A stretch of 64,000 nt of DNA. Origin: Saprospiraceae bacterium (GTDB lineage Bacteria; Bacteroidota; Bacteroidia; Chitinophagales; Saprospiraceae). This document shows positions 9,078-17,612 of the stretch, piece after piece. The notes beneath the pieces were generated by a model, which ran no database searches, had not been told where the DNA came from, and saw nothing but the letters and a program-made list of their open reading frames with translations. Every line of letters starts with the position of its first letter. Position 1 is the first letter of the stretch. The stretch lies in contig JAJCYI010000013.1 of assembly GCA_029263015.1 (NCBI GenBank), forward strand, positions 43,728-107,727. The letters are read 5' to 3'. The translations under genes and the position numbers were made by a program.

Positions 9078-12000
9078 TTAGAAAGTGAATAACAAAGTAC
9101 CTCCAAATTTCTTGGAAGTAGGCCCTGTCACAAAATCAAATCCTCTACCGTTACCTACGCCGAGGCTCAATACTTCTGGATCGAAGTTGATGCTATCAGG
9201 GAAGTTAACAGCGTCGTACCAAAGGTTTTGGCCGGAAAAAGTCAGGCTGACAGCACCAAAAGGTGTGTTGTCCAACATCGTCCGTGGGAAATCATAAGAC
9301 AATGAAATTTCCCTCAACCTTATAGTAGTGGCATCAAACATCCTGTTTTCATCATAAAATACACCAGTACTTTCCCAGTAATAATCATTGGCCGTATTCT
9401 GGACAGTATTTGGAGCCAATGTGCCATCAGGTTGCTCGATCAAACCTTGAGCAACAACAGGTACAAAACGGTCAAAACCAGTTTCACCTGCAATACCACG
9501 GCCTGTCAGCGTAGATGCTGTAGAACCCCAGATGTCGCCACCTTGTTGCCAATCGAATTGGAAACGGAAAGTCACGCCTTTATAAGAAATGGCATTGATG
9601 AAGCTCATGTTGAAATCTGGGTTAGGATCACCAATAATACCTTGCTCAGGATCTTGTTGGAACAATCCGTTACTACCCAGAATTGGAAGGCCAGAAGCTT
9701 CATCCCTTAATACCCTAGTCCCTTCGATCACACCGTAAGGCTGACCCGGGATACCAAAGTTGCCAAGGAAGGTAAGTCCGTCAATGAGTACTTTGTCAAT
9801 ACCATCAGCAATGGAAATGATTTCACTGTTGTTCTTGGTGAAGTTCATGGTGAAATCCCAGTAGAAATCTTTAGTCTTGACAGGGACGAGGTTCACGCCC
9901 AACTCAATACCTTCGTTTTCAAGTTCAGCAGAGTTGACCGTGGAATTGGAGAAACCAGTTGATGGATCCAATTCTAGGTCGATGATCAAGTCTGTGGATT
10001 CTTTATGATAGAGGGAAAGGTCAATTCCTACCCTATTATTCAGGAATCTTCCCTCAACACCCAATTCGAATTCATTATGTCTTTCAGGCTCCAAGTTTGG
10101 ATTACCAAACCTGTTGTCGATTGTATTGGTGTTCAATACGGTACCGCCCAAAGTAACAAATTCATTTGCTCCGACACCCAGTACATTCCTGGTCTGATAA
10201 GGATCAGGATAACCAGCAGAGCTTCCAAACCCAAAACGGAGTTTCAGATAGTTGATGTTAGTGTTGCCCTGAAGGGCTGGAATGGCATCGGTAGCGATGA
10301 ATGCAACACTAGCAGATGGGTAAACGACCGATCTGTTGTCTTCTTCCAAAGTTGAAGTCCAGTCATTCCTTGCTTGTACGTTGAAGTAAAGGAAGTTTTT
10401 GTACCCCGCAGAGAAAGTAGCAAATGCACCAATGTTGTTTTCAATCCTCGTCTCGGAGAAGTTGACGTGAGTAATGAAGTTTTCGTGCGTTTGCAGTCCA
10501 AAAACAAATTGCTCTGTACTACCAGTATTTACAGTTTCACGTGATTCCCTTCTCAGGTTCACACCAACAACGCCATCCAATGACCAATCTTCATTAAGAT
10601 CAACTGTATAACTGAGCATTCCTGTTTGATCCGTAATCAAGTTCAACCTTTCTGAGGTTCTCAAGGCACCATCAGGTATTTGAGACCCGCCCTTATTGAT
10701 CGAATATTTTTGATTTTGCGTGTAGGTATCAAGACCCAAACGATAAGTAGCGTTAAAGTGATCACCAAGGCTGTAATTCAAACTCATCGTACCAAAAAAC
10801 CGTCTGATCTTTTCACCGTCATTGATGTTTTCTGATGTCCAACGTGGATTTTGGATTCCATTGTTGGAGCGGTAGTAAACAGATGAATTGTCAATCGGAT
10901 TGATGTACGGCCAGCCAAAAAGATCATGGCTGATAGGATTGTACAGTACATTCGCGAACAAAGATGCACCCTCATCGCCAACGGTCGGGTTGGAACTGAA
11001 GATAGGTGCAGCCGGAGGACTGTTTCTATTAGAACTTGTGTAGTTGAAGGTCGAGCTTAATTTCAAGCCATTGGACAACTTAGTGCTGAGACCCATTCCA
11101 AAATTATGTCTTTCGTAGTTGTTGTTTGGAACAAAACCTTCGTCATTAATGAATCCATAATTGAAATTAATGGAAGTTCCGTCCGAAATCCTGTTGGCAA
11201 TACTAAGGGAAGTTTGGTTTACCAAGCCAGTACCAAAAAATTCATCCAATGAATTCTGAGCTTCCCATGGAATCCTGGTACCATTCAGGTCAGGGAATGC
11301 ATCAGCAAAATTGGTAAAAGAATAAGGGTGGACGATGGTACCGTTGGCATCCAGTTCATAACGGCCACCATTAGTGATACCGTTCACATGGCTTGCGAAC
11401 ACTTCGCCATTAGTGCCGCTAAAAGGAGCACCCCAGTTACTGAATGCGTTGGAGGCATCGTTCTGCCATCCGTTTCCATAGTTCTTTTGCGTATCAGGAA
11501 CACCGCCTACCTTAGTTGCAAACAAGGACTGGCTAACGGTGATTTCCATTTTCTTATCCAAATTTCCAACATCACCACCTTTAGTGGTCACCAAAACGAC
11601 ACCATTACGGCCTGCTTCACCGTAAAGCACGGTGGCGCTCAAACCTTTTAGGATACTGATTTCAGCAATGTTGTTTGGATCAAGGTCGAGGAAACGGGAA
11701 GAAGCAGTCGCTCCACCGTTCGCAAAACCCCTGTCAGAGTCAGTATCGGCACCGAATGGCACCCCATCCACGACAAACAAAGGTTGGTTGTTACCAGTGA
11801 TAGAGGAATAACCCCTAATGATAACATTCGTACCTGAACCGGAAAGACCAGAGGTGGAAGTAATATCCACACCAGGTACTTTACCACGTAAAATACGTCC
11901 AACATCAGCTTCTGGCTTCAGTTGCACGTCTTTTGAACCGATCGTCGTTACGGCGTAACCCAAAGCCTTTTTCTCCTTGCGGATACCAAGACCGGTCACA

Positions 12001-12311
12001 ACGACCTCAGAAAGTTGCTCAGCTGATTCGGACATCGTAAGGTCAATCAAATTGGATACACCCAATGTGATTTCTTGCGTACCAAAACCAGTGTAGCTGA
12101 AAATGAGCGTAGTTGCTCCGTCGGGCACTCTAAGCGAGTAAGTCCCATCAATGTCAGTAACCGTTCCGGTGGAAGTGCCCTTTGCGAGGATGGATACCCC
12201 AATCAAAGTTTCACCCGCATCGTCGACAACGGTTCCTGTAACGTTACGCTGTGCGACCATAGAGGATACGCCGAACAACGCTAGCACGAGGACTAGTGAG
12301 AGTTTTTTCAT
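9078..12311 (-). CDS. SusC/RagA-family TonB-linked outer-membrane protein
   Basis: The 1077-residue product has a signal peptide (MKKLSLVLVLALFGVSSMVA). It continues with a carboxypeptidase-regulatory-like domain at about residues 24-100 (VTGTVVDDAGETLIGVSI) and a TonB-box-like segment (LSEVVVTGLGIRKEKKALGY). The plug domain has the SusC signature (PGVDITSTSGLSGSGTNVII and FVVDGVPFG), followed by a long beta-barrel that ends in Phe (GGTLLFTF), as outer-membrane barrels usually do. With SusD it should import an oligomeric nutrient using TonB energy. It is the first gene of a three-gene operon. Confidence 0.95.
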   Translation of the reverse strand: MKKLSLVLVLALFGVSSMVAQRNVTGTVVDDAGETLIGVSILAKGTSTGTVTDIDGTYSLRVPDGATTLIFSYTGFGTQEITLGVSNLIDLTMSESAEQLSEVVVTGLGIRKEKKALGYAVTTIGSKDVQLKPEADVGRILRGKVPGVDITSTSGLSGSGTNVIIRGYSSITGNNQPLFVVDGVPFGADTDSDRGFANGGATASSRFLDLDPNNIAEISILKGLSATVLYGEAGRNGVVLVTTKGGDVGNLDKKMEITVSQSLFATKVGGVPDTQKNYGNGWQNDASNAFSNWGAPFSGTNGEVFASHVNGITNGGRYELDANGTIVHPYSFTNFADAFPDLNGTRIPWEAQNSLDEFFGTGLVNQTSLSIANRISDGTSINFNYGFINDEGFVPNNNYERHNFGMGLSTKLSNGLKLSSTFNYTSSNRNSPPAAPIFSSNPTVGDEGASLFANVLYNPISHDLFGWPYINPIDNSSVYYRSNNGIQNPRWTSENINDGEKIRRFFGTMSLNYSLGDHFNATYRLGLDTYTQNQKYSINKGGSQIPDGALRTSERLNLITDQTGMLSYTVDLNEDWSLDGVVGVNLRRESRETVNTGSTEQFVFGLQTHENFITHVNFSETRIENNIGAFATFSAGYKNFLYFNVQARNDWTSTLEEDNRSVVYPSASVAFIATDAIPALQGNTNINYLKLRFGFGSSAGYPDPYQTRNVLGVGANEFVTLGGTVLNTNTIDNRFGNPNLEPERHNEFELGVEGRFLNNRVGIDLSLYHKESTDLIIDLELDPSTGFSNSTVNSAELENEGIELGVNLVPVKTKDFYWDFTMNFTKNNSEIISIADGIDKVLIDGLTFLGNFGIPGQPYGVIEGTRVLRDEASGLPILGSNGLFQQDPEQGIIGDPNPDFNMSFINAISYKGVTFRFQFDWQQGGDIWGSTASTLTGRGIAGETGFDRFVPVVAQGLIEQPDGTLAPNTVQNTANDYYWESTGVFYDENRMFDATTIRLREISLSYDFPRTMLDNTPFGAVSLTFSGQNLWYDAVNFPDSINFDPEVLSLGVGNGRGFDFVTGPTSKKFGGTLLFTF

Positions 12312-12345
12312 ACTAATTCAATTTTGATTAATTAATAAAAAAATA

Positions 12346-12365
12346 TTTGCTCGTTAGCAAATCTA
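12346..12365 (-). promoter_or_regulatory. candidate promoter and overlapping palindrome upstream of susC
   Basis: On the minus strand TAGATTTG (12365-12358) fits the Bacteroidota -7 consensus TAnnTTTG, 47 bases before the susC start. The palindrome TTTGCT-CGTT-AGCAAA (12346-12361) overlaps its downstream half and the expected transcription start, so it might be an operator. No good -33 TTTG was found at the normal spacing, which lowers confidence. Confidence 0.45.
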
Positions 12366-12882
12366 TAGTTTGCTGCTAAAAAAGCAGAGACCATATTAAC
12401 TTTTACTTAACATCTAAAAAATAACGTTTATGGGGCAGAAATGTGGCGTTGGTAGATAAAATTATACTTTTTGTACTGCGGATATGCTCTCTTACACAAA
12501 AAAATACTGGTTAAACGAACAGTAAAAAATTTTGGAATGGGTAAGATAAAATGCAACTGGGATAACTTCAATATTCAATTTTGTGAGTTTGCAATTCAAA
12601 TATCGCCCGCTAAGGTAAGATTCTTTTTGAAAGCTGCTCTTGTTAACTAGTTTTTTGAAGAAATTCATGCAAGAGATGGTGGCAAACATATCATCATCAA
12701 AGTCGAAATCCGCTGACAATACTTGCTGGCTTGAAAAAGGTTAGGTAAGTTGGCCGCCGGTTTTCATTTGCAACAGATTCGATTTGGAAATTAGAAATTG
12801 CGAAATTTAGAAATTTTCAAAGTGCATCCTTGATTCCTCCTGAAATTTCCAGCTTCTAATTTCCGAATTTCCCTCTTCCCAC
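12366..12882. other. intergenic region between divergent susC and the NRAMP-like gene
   Basis: This stretch of just over 500 bases is AT-rich. It holds a short repeat-like pair (TTTGCTGC/GCAG) at 12369-12388. Near its right end is an imperfect inverted repeat made of short words (GGAAATTAGAAATT and its complement, 12786-12872). A 75-codon open frame on the minus strand (12492-12719) has no protein-like features and is not called. No other feature was recognised. Confidence 0.5.
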
Positions 12883-14097
12883 ATGTTTAAAAAATTAAAA
12901 AACATAGGCCCGGGCGCAATGGTAGCAGCAGCTTTCATTGGCCCAGGCACTGTTACTACTGCCACCATCGCAGGCGCCAGTTATGGGTACACGCTCTTAT
13001 GGGCCATCCTCTTTTCTATTTTGGCTACCTTGCTATTACAGGAAATGTCGGCCCGGCTCGGCGTAATGGGAGGTATCGGTGTAGGTGAGGCTATTCGCAA
13101 AAAAATTGGCAACAAAACATTGAAGATATTAGCATCTTGTCTTGTCATCGGAGCCATTTTGATAGGAAACGCAGCATACGAAGCTGGCAATATTACTGGC
13201 GCTGTGCTGGGTTTCGATAGTTATGCAAGTCAATGGGCCGGGTTTCCAATCAACCCTTTGGTACTAGTCATTGGACTCGCAGCCTTCTTACTGCTTTTTA
13301 TCGGAAAATACCGCTTGATCGAACGCTCGCTGGTGGTTATGGTCTGCGTAATGGGATTGGTGTTCGTGGTCTCAGCCATATTGCTCAAACCTAATATTAT
13401 CGAAATATTAAAAGGCCTATTCCTCCCATCTTTGCCAGATAATTCCTTGCTTATGGTGGTCGGCTTGATCGGAACGACGGTGGTGCCGTACAACCTTTTT
13501 CTGCACGCCTCCTCCGTCACCAAAAGGTGGTCAGGGGCAGCAGACCTGCCAACTGCGCGCTGGGACACGTTGATCTCTGTAGTTTTGGGGGGCATCATTA
13601 CCATGGCCATACTCATCACTTCTTCCACAGCTTTTGCTGGCCAAGATAAAGTGGTGAGCAGTGCCTCCGACCTGGCAGGACAGTTGACACCGATATTGGG
13701 AAACGGGGCAAGTATATTCATTGCATTGGGTTTCTTAGCTGCAGGATTGTCTTCTTCCGTAACGGCCCCATTGGCCGCTGCATTCGCCACTTCTGAAATT
13801 TTGGGTTGGGAACGCAATTTGAAAGGAAATAAATTCAGATGGGTATGGATGTCCGTTTTGTTCGCTGGGGTCATTTTTTCATCACTTGGTTTTAAGCCCA
13901 CCCTAGTCATCCTGTTCGCCCAAGTTGCCAATGGCTTGCTGTTGCCAATCATTGCCTCGTTCATGCTCTGGATTGCCAACGATCAAAAAATAATGGGGGA
14001 TTACGCCAATTCAAGGTTTGTCAATTTTTTGGGAATCTTGGTCATTTTGATAACTATTGTGCTGGGTGCAAAAGGTATCTTTTCAGCGATAACGTAG
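12883..14097 (+). CDS. NRAMP-like transporter of the 5-oxoprolinase cluster, lacking metal-binding motifs
   Basis: The 404-residue, 11-helix membrane protein clearly belongs to the NRAMP/SLC11 fold (GPGTVTTATIAGASYGYTLL in helix 1). The canonical metal-binding motif DPGN in helix 1 is GPGT here (residues 20-23). The MPH motif in helix 6 is VPY (residues 201-203). The residues that coordinate Mn/Fe in classical NRAMPs are therefore missing. It starts the pxpABC cluster; a related arrangement with an NRAMP-like gene (ycsG) occurs beside ycsF in Bacillus. I infer that it may carry 5-oxoproline or a related organic substrate rather than a divalent metal. The name NRAMP reflects the fold only. Confidence 0.85.
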   Translation: MFKKLKNIGPGAMVAAAFIGPGTVTTATIAGASYGYTLLWAILFSILATLLLQEMSARLGVMGGIGVGEAIRKKIGNKTLKILASCLVIGAILIGNAAYEAGNITGAVLGFDSYASQWAGFPINPLVLVIGLAAFLLLFIGKYRLIERSLVVMVCVMGLVFVVSAILLKPNIIEILKGLFLPSLPDNSLLMVVGLIGTTVVPYNLFLHASSVTKRWSGAADLPTARWDTLISVVLGGIITMAILITSSTAFAGQDKVVSSASDLAGQLTPILGNGASIFIALGFLAAGLSSSVTAPLAAAFATSEILGWERNLKGNKFRWVWMSVLFAGVIFSSLGFKPTLVILFAQVANGLLLPIIASFMLWIANDQKIMGDYANSRFVNFLGILVILITIVLGAKGIFSAIT

Positions 14098-14153
14098 TGC
14101 GAATCTCCAGATTCGCATGTAAGTTTATATGCGGATCTGGAGATCCGCACTAC
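14094..14153. repeat. 60-bp inverted repeat between the NRAMP-like gene and pxpA
   Basis: The arms GTAGTGCGAATCTCCAGATT and AATCC...GCACTAC pair over about 25 bases with three mismatches around a 10-base loop. The left arm begins inside the last codons of the NRAMP-like gene and includes its stop codon. The T-run expected of a strong terminator is absent, so this is more likely a palindromic intergenic repeat than a stop signal. Confidence 0.7.
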
Positions 14154-14166
14154 TTCAATTCAAAAA

Positions 14167-14928
14167 ATGTCTGCATTTCAAATAGATATAAACTGCGACA
14201 TGGGCGAAAGCTACGGGCAGTTCAAAGTGGGCAATGACAAAACCCTTTTCCCGTACATTACCTCTTGCAACATAGCCTGTGGCTTCCACGGAGGCGATCC
14301 GATGCACATCGAAAACACGATCAAAAATGCAATGCAGCATGGCGTTCAAATTGGTGCTCACCCTTCGTACCCAGACCTCGCCGGCTTTGGGCGACGTAAA
14401 ATGAAGTTGGAAAAAACAGAATTGAAAGCTATTTTAAAATACCAGATCGCAGCACTGAAAGGGATGACCGAAAGCCTTGGCGGGCAATTGAAATACGTAA
14501 AGCCCCACGGCGCATTGTACAACGCCGCCGCCACTGATGCATTAGAAACGATGACCATTATCGAGGCCATGCAGGAAATTGATGAGGCGCTTATCCTGAT
14601 GGGGCTGGCAGGTAGCACAACTGAAAAAATTGCAGAAAAAGTGAATGTCCCGTTCATAGCTGAAGCATTTGCCGATCGGCAATATACGGCAAGCGGGCAA
14701 TTGATGTCGAGGACTAATGAAGGCTCGGTCATCCATGATCCAGCGCTGGCAGAAGCACAAGTTTTATCTATTGTTTTAAATAAGAAAGTAATTAGCGATG
14801 CAGGAACGGATGTCCCCGTAAATGCCCAAAGCATCTGCATTCACGGCGACAATCCTGCTGCGGTTTCCATTTTACAGGCCCTTGAAAAAGCTTTTGACCT
14901 AAACAATATTGAGAAAAAAAGTTTTTGA
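14167..14928 (+). CDS. pxpA: 5-oxoprolinase (ATP-hydrolysing) subunit A
   Basis: PxpA (LamB/YcsF family) works with PxpB and PxpC to hydrolyse 5-oxoproline (pyroglutamate) to glutamate using ATP in the cytoplasm. The 253-residue product has the normal length. It carries the family signatures IDINCDMGESYGQ near the start, NIACGFHGGDPMH, and GAHPSYPDLAGFGRR. It is followed by pxpB with essentially no gap and lies in the order NRAMP-like, pxpA, pxpB, pxpC, which supports the assignment strongly. Confidence 0.95.
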   Translation: MSAFQIDINCDMGESYGQFKVGNDKTLFPYITSCNIACGFHGGDPMHIENTIKNAMQHGVQIGAHPSYPDLAGFGRRKMKLEKTELKAILKYQIAALKGMTESLGGQLKYVKPHGALYNAAATDALETMTIIEAMQEIDEALILMGLAGSTTEKIAEKVNVPFIAEAFADRQYTASGQLMSRTNEGSVIHDPALAEAQVLSIVLNKKVISDAGTDVPVNAQSICIHGDNPAAVSILQALEKAFDLNNIEKKSF

Positions 14929-14933
14929 AAACA

Positions 14934-15578
14934 ATGACCTTCCACCCATTTGGCGACAGTGCCCTGCTCATCAATTTTGAACAAAAAATAGATGAAGTAA
15001 TCAATGCGAGAGTGATTGCGTTGGCGGAGGCCATTGAGGCCGCCCCAATTTTGGAGGCCACTTTTATCACCCCTGCATATTGCTCATTGGCAGTTGGTTA
15101 CGATCCACTTAAGATCGGTTTTGAGGATTTTAGTAAAAAAATAAAATCACTCACCCCAACCGATCCCAGCCATTTCGCAACTAAAAAAGATAGGGTATTG
15201 GAAATCCCGGTTTATTACTCCGAACCCCACTGCCTCGACATGTCCGAGGTTATGCAACAGACTGGACTTTTGGCCCCCGAAATCATTGAATGGCACACCT
15301 CGGTTGAGTATCGGGTTTATATGATGGGATTCCTGCCAGGCTTTGTTTATCTGGGCAGCTTGCCCAAACAAATTTATTGTTCTCGAAAAACAACTCCCCG
15401 GTTGAAAGTGCCTGCCCAGTCAGTCGGATTGGCAGGTCAGCAGACTGGAATTTACCCTTCAGAAGCACCAGGTGGCTGGCAGATTATTGGCCGCACCCCC
15501 CAGAAAATATTTGACAGTGGAAAGCAAAACCCTTTCTATTTTATGACGGGAGATATAGTCAAATTTTACGCGGTATAA
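14934..15578 (+). CDS. pxpB: 5-oxoprolinase subunit B
   Basis: The product is a KipI-type protein (carboxyltransferase subdomain C/D family) of 214 residues from the ATG at 14934. It has FGDSALLINFE near the N-terminus, the central VYMMGFLPGFVYLGSLP block and AQSVGLAGQQTGIYP, all typical of PxpB. An in-frame TTG at 14925 overlapping the pxpA stop is an alternative start. It should form a complex with PxpC that activates 5-oxoproline for hydrolysis. The pairing with pxpA and pxpC makes a sporulation-kinase-inhibitor role (the original KipI name) irrelevant here. Confidence 0.94.
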   Translation: MTFHPFGDSALLINFEQKIDEVINARVIALAEAIEAAPILEATFITPAYCSLAVGYDPLKIGFEDFSKKIKSLTPTDPSHFATKKDRVLEIPVYYSEPHCLDMSEVMQQTGLLAPEIIEWHTSVEYRVYMMGFLPGFVYLGSLPKQIYCSRKTTPRLKVPAQSVGLAGQQTGIYPSEAPGGWQIIGRTPQKIFDSGKQNPFYFMTGDIVKFYAV

Positions 15579-15579
15579 A

Positions 15580-15698
15580 CAGCAAGGTTCAGGGCAGGAA
15601 CGCCCCTTGCTCAAATCAGAAGTATAGGTTCAAAAAGGGCAGAATCAACGCCTCAAACTTCAGATGTTGAAGTAAGTACGAGGTCGAAAATTCTGCCC
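15580..15698. repeat. two inverted repeats between pxpB and pxpC
   Basis: The 183-base gap between pxpB and pxpC holds a hairpin AGCAAGG...CCTTGCT (15580-15613). Next to it is a larger imperfect palindrome (15637-15698) whose arms start GGGCAGAAT and end ATTCTGCCC, with an inner palindrome around CTTCAGATGTTGAAG. These split an otherwise tight operon and may be inserted palindromic elements. Confidence 0.6.
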
Positions 15699-15761
15699 AA
15701 TGCAAACATATAAAAATATTCGCAAAAAATTAGAAGCTAAGGGAATGACCAAAGCATTACC

Positions 15762-16670
15762 ATGACTAAAACCACAACATTTCATTTCAAAAAGATAGGC
15801 CTGCTGACACAGGTGCAGGACATGGGACGCATTGGTTATCAAGCATTTGGCGTCCCTGTGGGCGGTGCAATGGACAAGGCTTCCGCCCAAACGGCCAACT
15901 GGATAGTGGGCAACCCACCCAATAATCCAGTGTTGGAAATAACGCTTTTGGGGCCACAAATTGAAATAAAAGGGAATGGCCAAATTGCCATTACAGGTGC
16001 AGATCTGTCACCTCAAATTGACGGTAAATCAATGCCGATGTTCGAAACGGTTCAAGTCTCCAGCACTTCCGTTTTATCATTTGGAAAAATAAAAAATGGC
16101 TGCCGAGCCTACCTCGCCATCCGGGGGGATTGGATAGTGAAAAAATGGCTGGGCAGTTGCAGTGCTTCTTCAAACAACAGCGCGGGACTTACTCCCGACA
16201 GTAACTTTCAAAAAGGGAGCATTTTGACCGTAAAAACCAAACTTCCAATTCCTAAAAGGACTTTGCCAGCCGAAGTCTGCCCTGTCCATTCTGACCTTTG
16301 TAAGGTGCGGATGGTGGAAGGGCCAGAGTTTGAAAAATTTTCTGCCCGGATGGTGGGATTTTTTTTCAGCAGGAGCTACAAAGTCACCCCCGACTCGAAC
16401 AGGATGGGCTACCGCCTCAACGCAGAAGTTGTTGATTTTAAACCAGATAGGGAAATTATTTCATCAGCGACCATTCCAGGGACGATCCAGATCACCAATG
16501 CCGGGCAACCTATCATTTTGATGGCCGACGCCCAGACTACAGGTGGGTATTTGCGCCTGGCAAATGTCATTTCCGCTGACATGGACAAGTTGGCACAGGT
16601 GAAGCCGGGGGATGAAATCTGGTTTTCGCTAGTGAGTTTGGAGGAGGCGGGGTTGGCTTTTAGCCCATAA
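15762..16670 (+). CDS. pxpC: 5-oxoprolinase subunit C
   Basis: The product is a 302-residue biotin-dependent carboxyltransferase-like (KipA/AHS2) protein. It has the signature LLTQVQDMGRIGYQAFGVPV followed by GGAMDKASA near residue 20, and the later block PDSNRMGYRLN and GTIQITNAGQPIILMADAQT. It completes the pxpABC enzyme. The protein is somewhat short for the family but no domain is obviously missing. The gene ends two bases into a long palindrome that separates it from the convergent pdxJ. Confidence 0.94.
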   Translation: MTKTTTFHFKKIGLLTQVQDMGRIGYQAFGVPVGGAMDKASAQTANWIVGNPPNNPVLEITLLGPQIEIKGNGQIAITGADLSPQIDGKSMPMFETVQVSSTSVLSFGKIKNGCRAYLAIRGDWIVKKWLGSCSASSNNSAGLTPDSNFQKGSILTVKTKLPIPKRTLPAEVCPVHSDLCKVRMVEGPEFEKFSARMVGFFFSRSYKVTPDSNRMGYRLNAEVVDFKPDREIISSATIPGTIQITNAGQPIILMADAQTTGGYLRLANVISADMDKLAQVKPGDEIWFSLVSLEEAGLAFSP

Positions 16671-16756
16671 GACCTGACAGGTTGTTCTTTTTATATGTGT
16701 AGGGAAGGAAATGTTTCCTTCCCTACACATATAAAAAGAACAACCTGTCAGGTCTT
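16669..16756. terminator. 88-bp perfect palindrome between convergent pxpC and pdxJ
   Basis: The two 43-base arms are perfectly complementary and enclose only two bases (TG at 16712-16713). The arms begin AAGACCTGACAGGTTGTTCT and run through an AGGGAAGGAAA block. It includes the pxpC stop codon and ends three bases before the pdxJ stop. A transcript from either side would form a very stable hairpin, so it probably acts as a bidirectional terminator. Its length and perfection also suggest a recently spread palindromic element. Confidence 0.8.
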
Positions 16757-16758
16757 GC

Positions 16759-17472
16759 CTACTGCAACTGCCGCAAATACATTTGGATCGTATTCCCCAA
16801 CCCATAATAAAGTGCATCGGCGACGAGCGCATGGCCGATGGACACTTCCAACAGGCCAGGAATATTTTCTTTAAAAAAACGGAGGTTGTCGAGATTGAGG
16901 TCGTGTCCAGCATTTATTCCGATGCCGATTTCGATTGCCAGCACGGCACATTTATTAAATGGCGCAACGGCCTTTTCCCTGTCTGTTGTATATTTTTCGG
17001 CAAATGGTCCAGTGTAAAATTCGATGCGGTCTGCCCCGACTTTTTTTGCACCTTCCATGTGCTCTTCCTCTGCATCCACAAAAATGGAAACCCGGATTCC
17101 TGCCGATTTGAATTTGCCGATTACATCGGTCAGGAAATCAGCATGCTCCACCGTATTCCACCCATGATCGGAAGTCAATTGGCCAGGCGAATCGGGTACA
17201 AGTGTGACCTGATCGGGATTGTTTTCCAGCACCAGTTCAATGAATTTTGGGGTGGGTTTACCTTCAATATTGAATTCGGTGGTAACGAGCTTTTTCAGCA
17301 TAGGTACATCGGAATACCGAATATGGCGTTCGTCGGGTCGGGGGTGTACGGTAATGCCCTCCGCTCCAAATTCTTCACAATTTTTGGATACCTGAAAAAG
17401 GTTGGGTAAGTTGCCGCCCCTTGCATTTCGGAGCAGGGCGATTTTGTTCACATTCACGCTCAGTCGAGTCAT
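16759..17472 (-). CDS. pdxJ: pyridoxine 5'-phosphate synthase
   Basis: PdxJ condenses 1-deoxyxylulose 5-phosphate with 3-amino-2-oxopropyl phosphate in the last ring-forming step of vitamin B6 synthesis. The 237-residue product starts MTRLSVNVNKIALLRNARGG and contains GAEGITVHPRPDERHIR, FNIEGKPT and the C-terminal EVSIGHALVADAL block, all strongly conserved. The ATG at 17472 is preferred over an upstream in-frame ATG (17535), which would add 21 low-complexity residues encoded by a palindrome. pdxH, the next enzyme of the pathway, lies at 55.3-56.0 kb. Confidence 0.96.
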   Translation of the reverse strand: MTRLSVNVNKIALLRNARGGNLPNLFQVSKNCEEFGAEGITVHPRPDERHIRYSDVPMLKKLVTTEFNIEGKPTPKFIELVLENNPDQVTLVPDSPGQLTSDHGWNTVEHADFLTDVIGKFKSAGIRVSIFVDAEEEHMEGAKKVGADRIEFYTGPFAEKYTTDREKAVAPFNKCAVLAIEIGIGINAGHDLNLDNLRFFKENIPGLLEVSIGHALVADALYYGLGNTIQMYLRQLQ

Positions 17473-17487
17473 GGAAAAGGGAGTTTG

Positions 17488-17585
17488 TGAGTTTGTAAGT
17501 TCCTGAGAATTTGAGTGTTTGAGTTCCTGAGTCAAAGATCCCTCAAAAACTCAGGAACTCAAATTCTCAGACACGCACAAACTCA
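17488..17585. repeat. word-like inverted repeat between divergent pdxJ and the CPBP gene
   Basis: The region is built of repeated words (TGAGTTTGT, TCCTGAGAATTTGAGT, GAGTTCCTGAG) on the left and their complements on the right. The result is an imperfect palindrome of about 98 bases between two divergent starts. Similar word-based repeats are seen at 12786, 18524, 42245 and 62222. Confidence 0.6.
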
Positions 17586-17612
17586 GATCGCAAAAATAAC
17601 AACATTCGAGGG

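Noticed and set aside
12492..12719. 75-codon open frame on the minus strand upstream of susC
   Set aside because: No signal, domain or protein-like pattern, and it sits in the regulatory gap between divergent genes.
13230..13979. 249-codon minus-strand frame inside the NRAMP-like gene
   Set aside because: It is the antisense shadow of a membrane-protein gene with clear family motifs on the plus strand.
16783..17409. 208-codon plus-strand frame opposite pdxJ
   Set aside because: pdxJ on the minus strand is certain; the plus frame has unnatural Cys/Phe-rich composition.
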